Assembly (NCBI GenBank): GCA_024347015.1
Contig: AP024890.1
Span: 124,001-188,000, forward strand
Origin: Vibrio pectenicida
GTDB lineage: Bacteria > Pseudomonadota > Gammaproteobacteria > Enterobacterales > Vibrionaceae
DNA length: 64,000 bases
Direction of reading: 5' to 3'
Shown: one piece after another, positions 27,264-36,098 of the stretch
How positions within the stretch are numbered: position 1 is the stretch's first letter
Layout of the letters: every line of letters starts with the position of its first letter
Position numbers and translations under genes: made by a program
The notes under the pieces: generated by a model
What the model was told of the DNA's origin: nothing
Databases searched by the model: none
What the model saw: only the letters and a program-made list of their open reading frames with translations

Positions 27264-28130
27264 ATGTACCAAGCAATCGGATTTAAATCACAAAACTATT
27301 CAATTTCAGGTCATTTATACTTACCAGAAAATACAACTAAGCCTGCACCTTTAATTATTCTTTGCCACGGTTTTTGTGGTGTAAAAGAGCTACTGCTTCC
27401 AGCTTTTGCAAAGCGTTTTTCTGATCAAGGATACGCTGCTTTGACATTCGATTACCGTGGATTTGGCGAAAGCGAAGGCGAGAAAGGGCGCCTAGTCCCA
27501 GATCTACAAATCGAAGACATCCATGCTGCTATTGATTGGGCAAAACAAGAGCCATCTCTTGATTCAAACCGTATCGCTTTATGGGGAAGTTCATTTGGTG
27601 GCGCAAATGCGATCATTGCAGCAAGTCAGAGCGAAGAAGTGAAATGTGTCATCGCCCAATTAACCTTTGCTGACGGCGAAACTGTCATTACTGGTGAAAT
27701 GTCTGCTGAAGAAAAAGATAAATTTCTCTCTACAGTTGAGCGCATGCGTGACAAAAAAGCAAAAACTGGCAAAGAAATGATGGTCCCCATTGCTAAAGTA
27801 TTAAGTGACGTTCAATCAGTGGACTTCTTTAATAAATACAAAGATGACTTCCCTGCGCTGACAATCAAGATTCCGTTTCTCACTGTTTGGGAAACAATAA
27901 ATCATAAGCCAGTACAAGCGCTGAAAAATCTTAATAAGCCATTGATGATTGTTGCGGCAGAAGACGATGGTGTAAACCCGTTAGAAGAATCAAGGGTATT
28001 GTTCGACCATGCCAATGAACCAAAAGCCTTGTATGTGGAAAAAGAAGCAACACATTATCAAGTCTATTCTGGTAAGCACTTTGAATCGGTAGTAACCAAA
28101 CAGCTGGATTGGTTTAACCAATACTTGTAA
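27264..28130 (+). CDS. Alpha/beta hydrolase (DLH/acyl-esterase-like)
   Basis: A 288-aa serine hydrolase. The oxyanion strand is LIILCHGFCG, the nucleophile elbow is LWGSSFGGANA, the acid is probably in AAEDDGVNP and the His in ATHYQVY. This arrangement is typical of dienelactone-hydrolase/acyl-esterase-like proteins. ATG 27264 (MYQAIGF) has AAGAGA upstream; a longer frame from 27138 is not preferred because it adds a non-homologous-looking hydrophobic leader. Divergent from the M23 gene. Substrate unknown. Confidence 0.82.
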   Translation: MYQAIGFKSQNYSISGHLYLPENTTKPAPLIILCHGFCGVKELLLPAFAKRFSDQGYAALTFDYRGFGESEGEKGRLVPDLQIEDIHAAIDWAKQEPSLDSNRIALWGSSFGGANAIIAASQSEEVKCVIAQLTFADGETVITGEMSAEEKDKFLSTVERMRDKKAKTGKEMMVPIAKVLSDVQSVDFFNKYKDDFPALTIKIPFLTVWETINHKPVQALKNLNKPLMIVAAEDDGVNPLEESRVLFDHANEPKALYVEKEATHYQVYSGKHFESVVTKQLDWFNQYL

Positions 28131-28145
28131 TCAGTAGCAACACTT

Positions 28146-28229
28146 AGGACACACTAGAAAAAAGATTAGTTTCACCATAGTTAAAGTTTATGGCATCAAA
28201 AAATCTTTAACTTTCTTGATATGTGTCCT
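28146..28229. other. Nested inverted repeats between convergent genes
   Basis: Outer arms AGGACACA (28146-28153) / TGTGTCCT (28222-28229), flanked by CAC and GTG, enclose inner arms GTTAAAG (28180-28186) / CTTTAAC (28205-28211). It lies between the hydrolase and DUF4144 genes. The simplest reading is a bidirectional terminator, but it is longer and more branched than the others here. Confidence 0.5.
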
Positions 28230-28237
28230 TGTGTTTT

Positions 28238-28549
28238 TTACGCTAGCGACTGAATCGCTTCAATTATCGAAGTGAACTGAATTTTCGTCAAGCAGACTTC
28301 AGCTTGGACAAACTGGTGCTCCTGAATAAGCTGTGTAACACGCTCAAGAGAGAGAATTAGATCAAGTGATTCAACGGTACAGCCGCGTTGGGATGTTTTG
28401 AATTGATAGACCTGCCCAAAACTATCAATCAGGCAATCGGAATAGCTGCAAATCAGACCGTCAAGTTCGCGGAATAAAGCTTGCTCGCAAGCGAGAACAA
28501 TAAGCTCAGGATCCCCTTCTAGTTTGAGTAAACAAGGCCATTTCACCAT
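28238..28549 (-). CDS. DUF4144-like small protein
   Basis: A 103-aa cytosolic protein. WPCLLKLEGDPELIVL at the N-terminus and GLICSYSDCLIDSFGQVYQF resemble the DUF4144 family of Vibrionales, from memory. The C-terminal helix (SLERVTQLIQEHQFVQAE) completes a small alpha/beta fold. Function unknown. It lies codirectionally downstream of the Trp-rich protein gene, with 57 bp between. Confidence 0.65.
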   Translation of the reverse strand: MVKWPCLLKLEGDPELIVLACEQALFRELDGLICSYSDCLIDSFGQVYQFKTSQRGCTVESLDLILSLERVTQLIQEHQFVQAEVCLTKIQFTSIIEAIQSLA

Positions 28550-28606
28550 AACAATTTTTAGTAGCTGTAATTAATAATCTAATTTACCACTGAACTGCTG
28601 TTAACA

Positions 28607-28822
28607 CTACTTCCAGCCATATAGCCATTGGCTTGAGTCTTTTAACTTATTCCAATCAATGAGATAGTCATTTTTCGACAGTATTGCTTGCAAAGTGCAG
28701 GATAATATACGGCCTTCATCATCATACTCCGCTTCTGTTACCAAAAAGTGCTTTTCTCGTTTCAAAGGCGTAACTGCGGTCCATTTACTATTGCGAAGCT
28801 TAGCTGGGTTGATTTTGTTCAT
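28607..28822 (-). CDS. TIGR02450-like Trp-rich small protein
   Basis: A 71-aa protein beginning MNKINPAKLRNSKWTAV, with HFLVTEAEYDDEG and a terminal SSQWLYGWK, the pattern of the TIGR02450 Trp-rich family of marine gammaproteobacteria. ATG 28822 is preferred over the upstream TTG 28858 because the family starts here. Function unknown. Divergent from selO. Confidence 0.75.
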   Translation of the reverse strand: MNKINPAKLRNSKWTAVTPLKREKHFLVTEAEYDDEGRILSCTLQAILSKNDYLIDWNKLKDSSQWLYGWK

Positions 28823-28965
28823 ATATAATCCACAGATTAAGAGTGTTTGATTTATCAACTCATTGTACGTCTTTAAAAAAACATTAGGTCAATGATTGAT
28901 GCCTTTTTATCAATAGAAACGTATCATGGCTAGTAAGTCAGATTCATCATTGGAGCATTAAGACG

Positions 28966-30669
28966 ATGAGCAAACCGAAAGACATCCAAATCTCAAATTG
29001 CCTGGTGCACATCGAGAGTCTTGCTGCGGCAGTAGATTATTCTTTGCTAAACACTCTCAAACCAGACCCTGATGCAACAGTGAATGGAGAGGATCATCTC
29101 TCAAGGCAAATATTCTCTGGGCATTATGTTCCCGTAACACCCACCCCTATTGCTGAGCCTGTTTATGTAAGTCACAGTACCACATTCTTTGAAGAACTTG
29201 GACTAAGTGATGATCTAGCCAAATCAAAAGACTTCAAACGACTGTTTTCTGGTGATATGGATAATGCTCCTGAACCAATGAAAAATACTGGCTGGGCGAC
29301 GGGCTATGCTCTCTCTATCTTTGGTACTGAATACATACAACAGTGCCCATTTGGAACGGGGAATGGCTACGGAGACGGCCGAGCCATTTCAATATTTGAA
29401 GGTATGTTGAATAATAAGCGCTGGGAAATGCAGTTAAAAGGTGGTGGTCCAACCCCATACTGTCGAGGTGCCGACGGTAGGGCTGTACTTCGTTCAAGTG
29501 TGCGAGAATATCTTGCTCAAGAATACATGCATGCTCTTGGGATCCCGTCTTCCCGTTCTCTATGCCTTTTTGCATCACAATCAGAAACTGTCGACAGGCC
29601 TTGGTATAGCGAAGGAACTCGCTCTGAAAATCCTGACATCCTGGTGTCTAACCCGGTTGCGATTACAACCCGAGTCGCCCCCTCTTTCTTACGTGTGGGA
29701 CAACTTGAGCTCTTTAGTCGTCGGGCTCGCTGCCATACTAACTCTGATGCATTGAAAGAGTTAGAAATGATTACGCTCCATATAATCGAGCGAGAATATC
29801 GAGATGAGATTGATCACACTTTACCACTTACGGAGAAGGTATTAATTCTAGCCCGTTCATTTCGAGAAAGACTAACTTCTTTAGTCACCAATTGGATTCG
29901 AGTCGGCTATTGCCAAGGTAACTTTAACAGCGACAACTGCGCTATTGGAGGGTTTACTCTAGATTATGGGCCATTTGGATTTTGTGAGTATTTTGAGCCT
30001 TATTTTCAACCATGGACTGGCGGTGGTCGCCACTTCGCTTTTCTAAATCAACCTTTAGCTGCGGAAAAAAACTTCGAGACGTTCTGCGTAGCATTAGAAC
30101 CGCTCTTGCATTCGTCACCAGAGCAGAAAAGGCAACTAGCGAAGATCTGTGAAGGTTTCTCTCCGTTGATTCAAACTAAAATTAACCAGATGTGGGCAGA
30201 TAAACTTGGACTAGAAACACTCGATCATAAGTTACTCAACCAACTTATCACATTGATGATGAAAACCCATGTCGACTACACACTCTTTTTTCGTGAGCTT
30301 TGTAATATTCCCGAAAACATCTCAGACATTGAAAGCAGTTTCTACGCCGCGCCCAGTGATGAAGTTACGGAAGAATGGCAACAATGGTTAACCTCATGGC
30401 GAAAAAAAATACCTTCAGCATCAAGTCCGGAAGCTATCGCTAAACAGATGAACCAGATTAACCCCAAATACACATGGCGTGAGTGGTTAATTGTGCCTGC
30501 CTACCAGCTAGCAGAAAATGGTGATTATACTTTAATACATGAGTTGGAAGAGGTTTTTCAAGACCCTTATGGTGAACAATCACAGCAGATGGAAGATAAG
30601 TATTACCGCTTAAGGCCACTAGAGTTTTTTGCTTCAGGTGGCGTGTCACACTACAGTTGTTCGTCATAA
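28966..30669 (+). CDS. selO: Protein adenylyltransferase SelO (YdiU)
   Basis: A 567-aa SelO pseudokinase, which transfers AMP from ATP to Ser/Thr/Tyr of target proteins and is linked to redox stress. Diagnostic segments are [20 protein letters not shown] (ATP site), [36 protein letters not shown], and the metal-binding QGNFNSDN and LDYGPFGF. Length is as expected for proteobacterial SelO, slightly longer than the E. coli protein (about 480). There is a Cys near the C-terminus (HYSCSS), where many SelO proteins carry a redox Cys or selenocysteine. GGAG precedes ATG 28966. Monocistronic. Confidence 0.92.
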   Translation: MSKPKDIQISNCLVHIESLAAAVDYSLLNTLKPDPDATVNGEDHLSRQIFSGHYVPVTPTPIAEPVYVSHSTTFFEELGLSDDLAKSKDFKRLFSGDMDNAPEPMKNTGWATGYALSIFGTEYIQQCPFGTGNGYGDGRAISIFEGMLNNKRWEMQLKGGGPTPYCRGADGRAVLRSSVREYLAQEYMHALGIPSSRSLCLFASQSETVDRPWYSEGTRSENPDILVSNPVAITTRVAPSFLRVGQLELFSRRARCHTNSDALKELEMITLHIIEREYRDEIDHTLPLTEKVLILARSFRERLTSLVTNWIRVGYCQGNFNSDNCAIGGFTLDYGPFGFCEYFEPYFQPWTGGGRHFAFLNQPLAAEKNFETFCVALEPLLHSSPEQKRQLAKICEGFSPLIQTKINQMWADKLGLETLDHKLLNQLITLMMKTHVDYTLFFRELCNIPENISDIESSFYAAPSDEVTEEWQQWLTSWRKKIPSASSPEAIAKQMNQINPKYTWREWLIVPAYQLAENGDYTLIHELEEVFQDPYGEQSQQMEDKYYRLRPLEFFASGGVSHYSCSS

Positions 30670-30708
30670 AGCACTCTATTTAAATAGAACAAAAATCTAA
30701 CCATAGCA

Positions 30709-30732
30709 AAGAGGACTTAACCAAGTCCTCTT
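30709..30732. terminator. Bidirectional terminator between selO and pmbA-like gene
   Basis: A perfect 10-bp stem AAGAGGACTT / AAGTCCTCTT with an AACC loop, between convergent genes. Confidence 0.85.
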
Positions 30733-30743
30733 ACAAATACAGA

Positions 30744-32087
30744 TTATTTACCACCAATACTCAATCGTGAAAATCTGATCTCTGGGGCGAAGAAAGTCCG
30801 ACTATCATTGATATCTTGGGTACTACCCACTGCATCAACTTCTTGCAACATCTTGTAGAAGTTGCCAGCTACGGTTATTCCGCGCACCGGTTGAATACGC
30901 TGCCCATCACGGCACAAGAAACCACTAGCACCAAACGAGAAGTCCCCACTGACCACATCTGCGCCAGAGTGAACACCTTGCAATTCAACCAACTCCAAGT
31001 ACTCACCCGCTTGAACTTCAGATGTACTACTATGACCAAGTGCAATCATTTTATGGTTTGCAGAGACATCTAAACTGGATTTTGCACCTCGAGCAGCACT
31101 AGCTGTCGATACCACGCAAAAATAACTTGCGCTATGGCTGTTATGTAGCAGAGTCTTAAGCTCACCAGCGGCAATCAATACATTGTCTTGCGTAGCAAAA
31201 CCCTCACTATCAAAGCTGGCAATCGACATACCATTTGGCGTGTAAGCTACATCTGTTAAAGAAATCAGATTGCTGGCAATACTTTGACCAAGCTTATCGG
31301 CAAGTGGCGTCACACCTTTCATCGCGCTCATACCAGAAAATGCATTTCCAAAAGCGCCAAATAAACTGCTTAAAGCATTAATGGAAAATACAGCCGCGTA
31401 CTTTCCTGTTGCTATTGGCGAACCATCAAGTAATTCTCGTGCCAGGTTGTACCCTTCATCAACACATAATGCCGGGCTCAAATCAGTAAAACGTCGACCC
31501 ACTGACATTTTACCTGCCATGGCTTGTTTACCGTCTTTTTCAAGTAATGCATAGGCATAACAATTGAATGAGCGCTCAAAGTGCTGACACAAACTTCCTT
31601 GAGTATTAGCGATAATAAGTTGAACTTCACCGTCACTGTATCCATTGTAAGGAGAGCTAACTCCATCAGATTTATCGACAAGCCCTTGCTCAAGTGAGAC
31701 GGCTAATTGAATTTTATCATCAACTAACGCCGTATCCGGCTGGGCAATTTCGTCTGCATCGGATTGGATATGGCTGTTTATACAAGCAATCGTTTGGTGT
31801 TCATCTTGCTTAGAAAAGCGTGCACTTTCTAACGCGTTGGTTAGCATTAAATCCAAACTGGTTTGTTCAAGGGATTCTGAGTAACTGGTGGCAACGCGTG
31901 CATCTTTGACAACACGCACCCCAAGCACCTGGCTAGAACTGACTTTATATTCATCTAACTGGCCTTGGTTTGCTTTAAGGGAGAAACTGCTATTGCGACT
32001 GACAATCACGTCTGCTTCGGCGCCTTGCCGTTTAGCTTCTGATAAAACGTAATCCACCGAGTTAAGAAGTTGTTGTTCACTACTCAT
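30744..32087 (-). CDS. TldD/PmbA-family protein, PmbA (TldE)-type subunit
   Basis: A 447-aa PmbA/TldE-like protein, the catalytically silent partner that forms a heterodimer with TldD. Seen are YVLSEAKRQGAEADVIVSR at the N-terminus and the C-terminal GVHSGADVVSGDFSFGASGFLCRDG followed by PVRGITVAGNF, characteristic of PmbA. It lacks HExxxH. Its ATG overlaps the upstream TldD-type stop (TAATG at 32085-32089), ensuring stoichiometric translation. TldD/E degrades unfolded peptides and processes RiPPs and gyrase toxins. Confidence 0.88.
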   Translation of the reverse strand: MSSEQQLLNSVDYVLSEAKRQGAEADVIVSRNSSFSLKANQGQLDEYKVSSSQVLGVRVVKDARVATSYSESLEQTSLDLMLTNALESARFSKQDEHQTIACINSHIQSDADEIAQPDTALVDDKIQLAVSLEQGLVDKSDGVSSPYNGYSDGEVQLIIANTQGSLCQHFERSFNCYAYALLEKDGKQAMAGKMSVGRRFTDLSPALCVDEGYNLARELLDGSPIATGKYAAVFSINALSSLFGAFGNAFSGMSAMKGVTPLADKLGQSIASNLISLTDVAYTPNGMSIASFDSEGFATQDNVLIAAGELKTLLHNSHSASYFCVVSTASAARGAKSSLDVSANHKMIALGHSSTSEVQAGEYLELVELQGVHSGADVVSGDFSFGASGFLCRDGQRIQPVRGITVAGNFYKMLQEVDAVGSTQDINDSRTFFAPEIRFSRLSIGGK

Positions 32088-33472
32088 TAGTTACCACCTC
32101 CAACCAGAATATTATCCACTTTAAGGGAAGGCTGCCCAACGGTCGTCGGGACAGAACCACTGACTGAACCGCACATTCCCGGTGCTAAGGCCATATCTTG
32201 GCCTACCATACTGATTTCTTTAAGTACTTTAGGGCCAGTGCTAATAAGGGTTGCTGTTTTTAATGGTTTGGTAATTTTGCCGTTTTCGATTAGATAAGCT
32301 TCTCGCACCGCAAAGTTAAATTCTCCTGTGCCCGGTTGAACCGAGCCACCACCCATTTTTTTGGCGTAAATACCGTGCTCTATTCCAGCTAGCATATCAT
32401 CAAGAGAATGATCACCTGCTTCAATAAAGGTATTTCGCATCCTAGACGCAGGAGCAAACTTGTAGTTCTGGCGACGGCCTGATCCTGTCGGCTGATAACC
32501 CGTTTTCAGGCTACCCATTTTATCGACCATAAAACTGGTCAACTTACCATCTTTAATCAATTGAGTGCGTTTAGTTGGCATGCCTTCATCATCAACATGA
32601 ATCGATCCCCACTCGTTGGTCATAGTGCCATCGTCAACAGCACTGACCGCAGAATGTGCAATCATCTCACCCATCTTGTCATGAAATACCGACGCCTTCT
32701 TGGCAACGGCTGTCGTCTCCAGTAAGTGGCCACATGCTTCATGGAAAATGACACCTCCGAAACCATTACCAATTACGACTGGCATTTCTCCGGATGGGCA
32801 GGGATCTGCGCCCAATTTAACCAGTGCTTGCTGCGCTATGGTTTGCCCAAGCTCTTTCGCATCCAAATGCTGACTAAATTCCCAACCAGATAGAGCACCA
32901 GGCCCCTCCATACCAGAAGTTTGCTCATCACCTTGCTGCGCAACCGTATTACCTGCAACACGAATATAATGGCGGGTATCATCAACTTGTAAACCTTCAG
33001 AATTGAAGATAGAGATTTTCTGCTCACGCTGAAGCACACTACCAATAAACTGGCTGATAAACTCACTTTCTGCGCGTGCGGATTTATCAACATCCAATAA
33101 AAAAGCAATCTTTGCATCTAGATTAGCATCTTGGCTAAGAGGCATTTTACAACCATGTTGAGCTGGATATGAGTTTAAATTCAGTGCTCCTGATGAAACA
33201 ATTTGCTGGCGTTTGTCCTTGGCAGCAAGGAGTGAAGTCACTCGTTTTAATTCAGCCTCATCTGTGCTGTTGGTGTAACCATAAAGAACTTTATAACCAA
33301 AAAAGAGTCGGATACCAATACCAAAATCGATACCTGTGTTGACTTTATCTACTTCACTTGAAGCAATTTGAACAGTATTCGTTTGGTGATGTTCAACGAA
33401 TAGCTCGGCAAAATCAGCGCCTAAAAAAAGAGCGTGATCAATGACGGCTTGCGCTGTTACAAAGTTAAGCAT
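32087..33472 (-). CDS. TldD/PmbA-family metalloprotease, TldD-type catalytic subunit
   Basis: A 461-aa TldD-like zinc protease subunit. The catalytic motif is HEACGH in GGVIFHEACGHLLE (HExxxH); nearby markers are DDGTMTNEWGS and the C-terminal CGSVSGSVPTTVGQP. TAGGAG precedes ATG 33472. It is first in a two-gene operon with the PmbA-type gene. The motif differs from the HEGIGH that I recall for E. coli TldD, so this pair may be a second, diverged tldD/pmbA set rather than the housekeeping one; that is inference. Confidence 0.88.
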   Translation of the reverse strand: MLNFVTAQAVIDHALFLGADFAELFVEHHQTNTVQIASSEVDKVNTGIDFGIGIRLFFGYKVLYGYTNSTDEAELKRVTSLLAAKDKRQQIVSSGALNLNSYPAQHGCKMPLSQDANLDAKIAFLLDVDKSARAESEFISQFIGSVLQREQKISIFNSEGLQVDDTRHYIRVAGNTVAQQGDEQTSGMEGPGALSGWEFSQHLDAKELGQTIAQQALVKLGADPCPSGEMPVVIGNGFGGVIFHEACGHLLETTAVAKKASVFHDKMGEMIAHSAVSAVDDGTMTNEWGSIHVDDEGMPTKRTQLIKDGKLTSFMVDKMGSLKTGYQPTGSGRRQNYKFAPASRMRNTFIEAGDHSLDDMLAGIEHGIYAKKMGGGSVQPGTGEFNFAVREAYLIENGKITKPLKTATLISTGPKVLKEISMVGQDMALAPGMCGSVSGSVPTTVGQPSLKVDNILVGGGN

Positions 33473-33567
33473 GAAATCTCCTAGGGGACTGCATTTAGAG
33501 ATTTCATCTTAACAAGAATTGGTTTTAACTACCTCTATTGTTAAAGCGCTTTTTGGTATTTTTGCGA

Positions 33568-35103
33568 CTAAGCGATCAACTCCTTGGGTTTCAACTCTTC
33601 TTCAACATCATACTCTCGCGCACTCTTTCCAGTTAATTCCATCATAATTTGTTTAATTAACACCCCATAAATAAACATCATCGGCAGCCCAGCCACCACA
33701 CACAATGATTTTATGGTATTGATACCACCGCCTGTCAAAAACACACTAAAGCTAATCAAAGCAATGGCTCCAGCCCAAAGTAGCTTTACCTTAATGTCAG
33801 GATCCCCATTTATGGACAATCGGTTTGTGGTCAGCATAGAAGTCGCTACGCTCGCACTAGACATGGTAGTGAGCATTAAAAAAAACTGGATTATCAAAAA
33901 CAAAGAGAGAACCAGATTCTTTGCTGGTAACGTTTGAATTAGGGAAACAACTGCGAAAGTTTGCCCACCACTACTCATCCATTCTTGTACAGGGTAGCCA
34001 CCTAATAGCTGAGCCCATACCGCGTAACCGCCAAAAATTGAAATAAAAAAAGTACAACCAAGAGAACCCATTGAAATCGCATACAAAATCATTTCACGTA
34101 TTGTCCGCCCTCTTGATATGCGAGTAATGAAAAGCCCCATCATTATCAGGTAAGCGTAATACCAAAACCAATAATATTGTGTCCATGCTTGCGGGAAGCC
34201 ACTTTGCTGCACAGGATCAGTCCAAAGTGACATACGAAAAAAACTATCTAACATTACCCCCAAAGAATCGGTGAGATTGTTTAAAATAAATTGTACATTG
34301 GATGAGAACAAAACAAACAAAGCGAATATAATCGCCGAGATCACTGTATAATCAGATACCTTGCTTATACCCTTATTAAATCCCACCAAGGTGACAGCAA
34401 ATAAGACCAAAACAAACAGCACTATGATGCTCCCCTGTAGAACAAGATTATTCTCTACACCAAACAACTCAGCAGCACCAGCACTAAGCAAAGTTACCGT
34501 CAACGCCAATGAACTTGCAAATGCTGCCAAAGTACCAAAAATCGCCAGTAAATCTATGGATTTAGCCACGTATTTATTACGACCTAGTACTGGCTCACAT
34601 AAGGTAGAAAGCTTTAAAGTGCGTTTCTTTTTAACATAGAAGGCATAGGCAAACGGAATCGCAGGGAAACAATAAATCGCCCACCCTGTGACACCCCAAT
34701 GGAAAATAGAATAAGTTACAGACCAAGCGGCGGCAGTATAACTATTAGCTTCTGCAAAAAGAGGAGGCGATTGTAAATAGTACATGGGTTCACCAATACC
34801 CCAATAAATCAAAGATGCTCCTACTCCAGCAGTAAAAATCATCCCTCCATACGAGAAATTAGAGTATTCAGGTTTATCATCTCCTAAGCGGATATCTCCA
34901 TATTTCGAGAAAGCGAGCCAAAGCAAAAAACCAACCAATGCCAAACTAACAAGCTGCACTAACCAACCAAACCAGTCGGTGACAAAAGTCATCGCATTGC
35001 CTGCCATATCTTGAGCTTGATCAGGATACAAAGAGGAAACAAGTAGAATAAACAAAACAGTTACAATAGCAGGGATAGCCAATCCTAAATTAAGATTCTT
35101 CAA
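33568..35103 (-). CDS. BCCT-family transporter, probably for a methylated compatible solute
   Basis: A 511-aa, 12-helix betaine/carnitine/choline transporter. The family signature is in GLFITRISRGRTIREM. In the aromatic box BetP has W373, W374 and W377 (WWISW, recalled); this protein reads WYYAY there, so two of three Trp are Tyr, suggesting a changed substrate. Start is TTG 35103, inside the last codons of the homocysteine methyltransferase gene (14-bp overlap), with GGAGAG 8 bases upstream. Coupling to that gene suggests import of a methyl donor (betaine, dimethylsulfoniopropionate or S-methylmethionine). The MetJ-like operator ahead of the operon would repress it when methionine is plentiful. 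Confidence 0.88.
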   Translation of the reverse strand: MKNLNLGLAIPAIVTVLFILLVSSLYPDQAQDMAGNAMTFVTDWFGWLVQLVSLALVGFLLWLAFSKYGDIRLGDDKPEYSNFSYGGMIFTAGVGASLIYWGIGEPMYYLQSPPLFAEANSYTAAAWSVTYSIFHWGVTGWAIYCFPAIPFAYAFYVKKKRTLKLSTLCEPVLGRNKYVAKSIDLLAIFGTLAAFASSLALTVTLLSAGAAELFGVENNLVLQGSIIVLFVLVLFAVTLVGFNKGISKVSDYTVISAIIFALFVLFSSNVQFILNNLTDSLGVMLDSFFRMSLWTDPVQQSGFPQAWTQYYWFWYYAYLIMMGLFITRISRGRTIREMILYAISMGSLGCTFFISIFGGYAVWAQLLGGYPVQEWMSSGGQTFAVVSLIQTLPAKNLVLSLFLIIQFFLMLTTMSSASVATSMLTTNRLSINGDPDIKVKLLWAGAIALISFSVFLTGGGINTIKSLCVVAGLPMMFIYGVLIKQIMMELTGKSAREYDVEEELKPKELIA

Positions 35104-35992
35104 GACTGTCTCTCCACTGTGCTAGAGCTTGGACATGGATCGGCTCAATACCACAGCATCCCCCAATAACGTGCGCCCCTAACTCGTACCATCTTTGAGC
35201 ATATTCAAGATATTCTGAGGGTGAAAAGTGTCTAATTGCCTGCAGTGAATCATTGGCCTGATGGTCAGATTTTATTGGTGCAAAGCTGTTAGCATATACC
35301 CCAATAATAAAAGGCTTATCATTGTGCTTCATTACTTTGTTCACTTCTTTGATAGCATTTTCGATAACCTCTGGGATAGAACAGTTAAAGAAAATACCAT
35401 CGACATTGGCGTCAAGTAATTCTTCCACTGCCTCCGTAACTGACTCTCCCGAACGGAGAGATGGTGATTGCTCAGTGTCATCTTGCAAGGTGAAAGATAG
35501 GTATACCGGTTTTTTAGAATTCGCTAATACCTTAGTGATGACTCTCGCCTCACCAAGGCTTGCAATAGTTTCAGCTAACCAAATATCAACATATGCCTGC
35601 TGAGCTTCAGCCAAGCTGGTAATGATTTCGTACGCTCTTTGCTCATCAAAAAAATCTGGACGATATGAACCAAACGCCGGCGGAAGTGCACCTGCAACCA
35701 AAATTTTTTTCTCTGATTCTTGCGCCACTTCGCGGGCAAGCTGCGCAGCTTTTTCTGCCAGTACTTGGCCTTGTTCTGCATAAAGCGCTTCACCTAAATG
35801 AAACGGCACACAAGCGTAGCTATTCACAGTAATGATCTGCGCGCCAGCTTCTATAAAACCTTGATGCGCTTGCTTAACATGCTGTGGAGACTCGATCAGT
35901 GCTTGCGCACTCCATAGAGGCTGAGAAAAAGGGGCGCCAATGCGTTTAAGCTCTCGCCCCATTCCACCATCCAATATTGTAAGGCTAACCAT
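35090..35992 (-). CDS. Homocysteine S-methyltransferase family protein (MmuM/BHMT-like)
   Basis: A 300-aa zinc-dependent methyltransferase making methionine from homocysteine and a methyl donor such as S-methylmethionine, betaine or a dimethylsulfonium compound. Zinc ligands are Cys in FFNCSIPE and the CC pair in HVIGGCCGIEP. LDGGMGRELKRIG opens the TIM barrel. It is first in an operon with a BCCT transporter whose start lies inside its 3' end. A MetJ-like operator lies directly before the ATG. Which donor it uses cannot be told from sequence. Confidence 0.87.
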   Translation of the reverse strand: MVSLTILDGGMGRELKRIGAPFSQPLWSAQALIESPQHVKQAHQGFIEAGAQIITVNSYACVPFHLGEALYAEQGQVLAEKAAQLAREVAQESEKKILVAGALPPAFGSYRPDFFDEQRAYEIITSLAEAQQAYVDIWLAETIASLGEARVITKVLANSKKPVYLSFTLQDDTEQSPSLRSGESVTEAVEELLDANVDGIFFNCSIPEVIENAIKEVNKVMKHNDKPFIIGVYANSFAPIKSDHQANDSLQAIRHFSPSEYLEYAQRWYELGAHVIGGCCGIEPIHVQALAQWRDSLEES

Positions 35993-35994
35993 TT

Positions 35995-36018
35995 AGACAT
36001 CCATACGTCTTAACATCT
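35995..36018 (-). promoter_or_regulatory. MetJ-like operator: three tandem 8-bp met boxes
   Basis: Read on the plus strand: AGACATCC, ATACGTCT, TAACATCT, three consecutive 8-mers in exact phase, matching the palindromic met-box consensus AGACGTCT at 6, 7 and 5 of 8 positions. The array ends 2 bases before the methyltransferase start codon, covering its Shine-Dalgarno region and probably the -10. Confidence 0.7.
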
Positions 36019-36057
36019 TAATGGTCATTAAATCACAATAGACTGCAAGTTACAGTT

Positions 36058-36088
36058 AATTTTCTTCATATTTAACATGAAGAAAATT
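36058..36088 (-). terminator. AT-rich terminator after the LVIVD-repeat gene
   Basis: A perfect 12-bp inverted repeat AATTTTCTTCAT / ATGAAGAAAATT with a 7-base loop, 11 bp past the LVIVD stop. Confidence 0.55.
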
Positions 36089-36098
36089 CATAGTTAAC

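Noticed and set aside
36019..36057. SAM or other riboswitch in the methyltransferase leader
   Set aside because: The leader is too short (about 100 bp, mostly terminator and operator); no riboswitch-like helices seen, whereas a MetJ-like site explains control.
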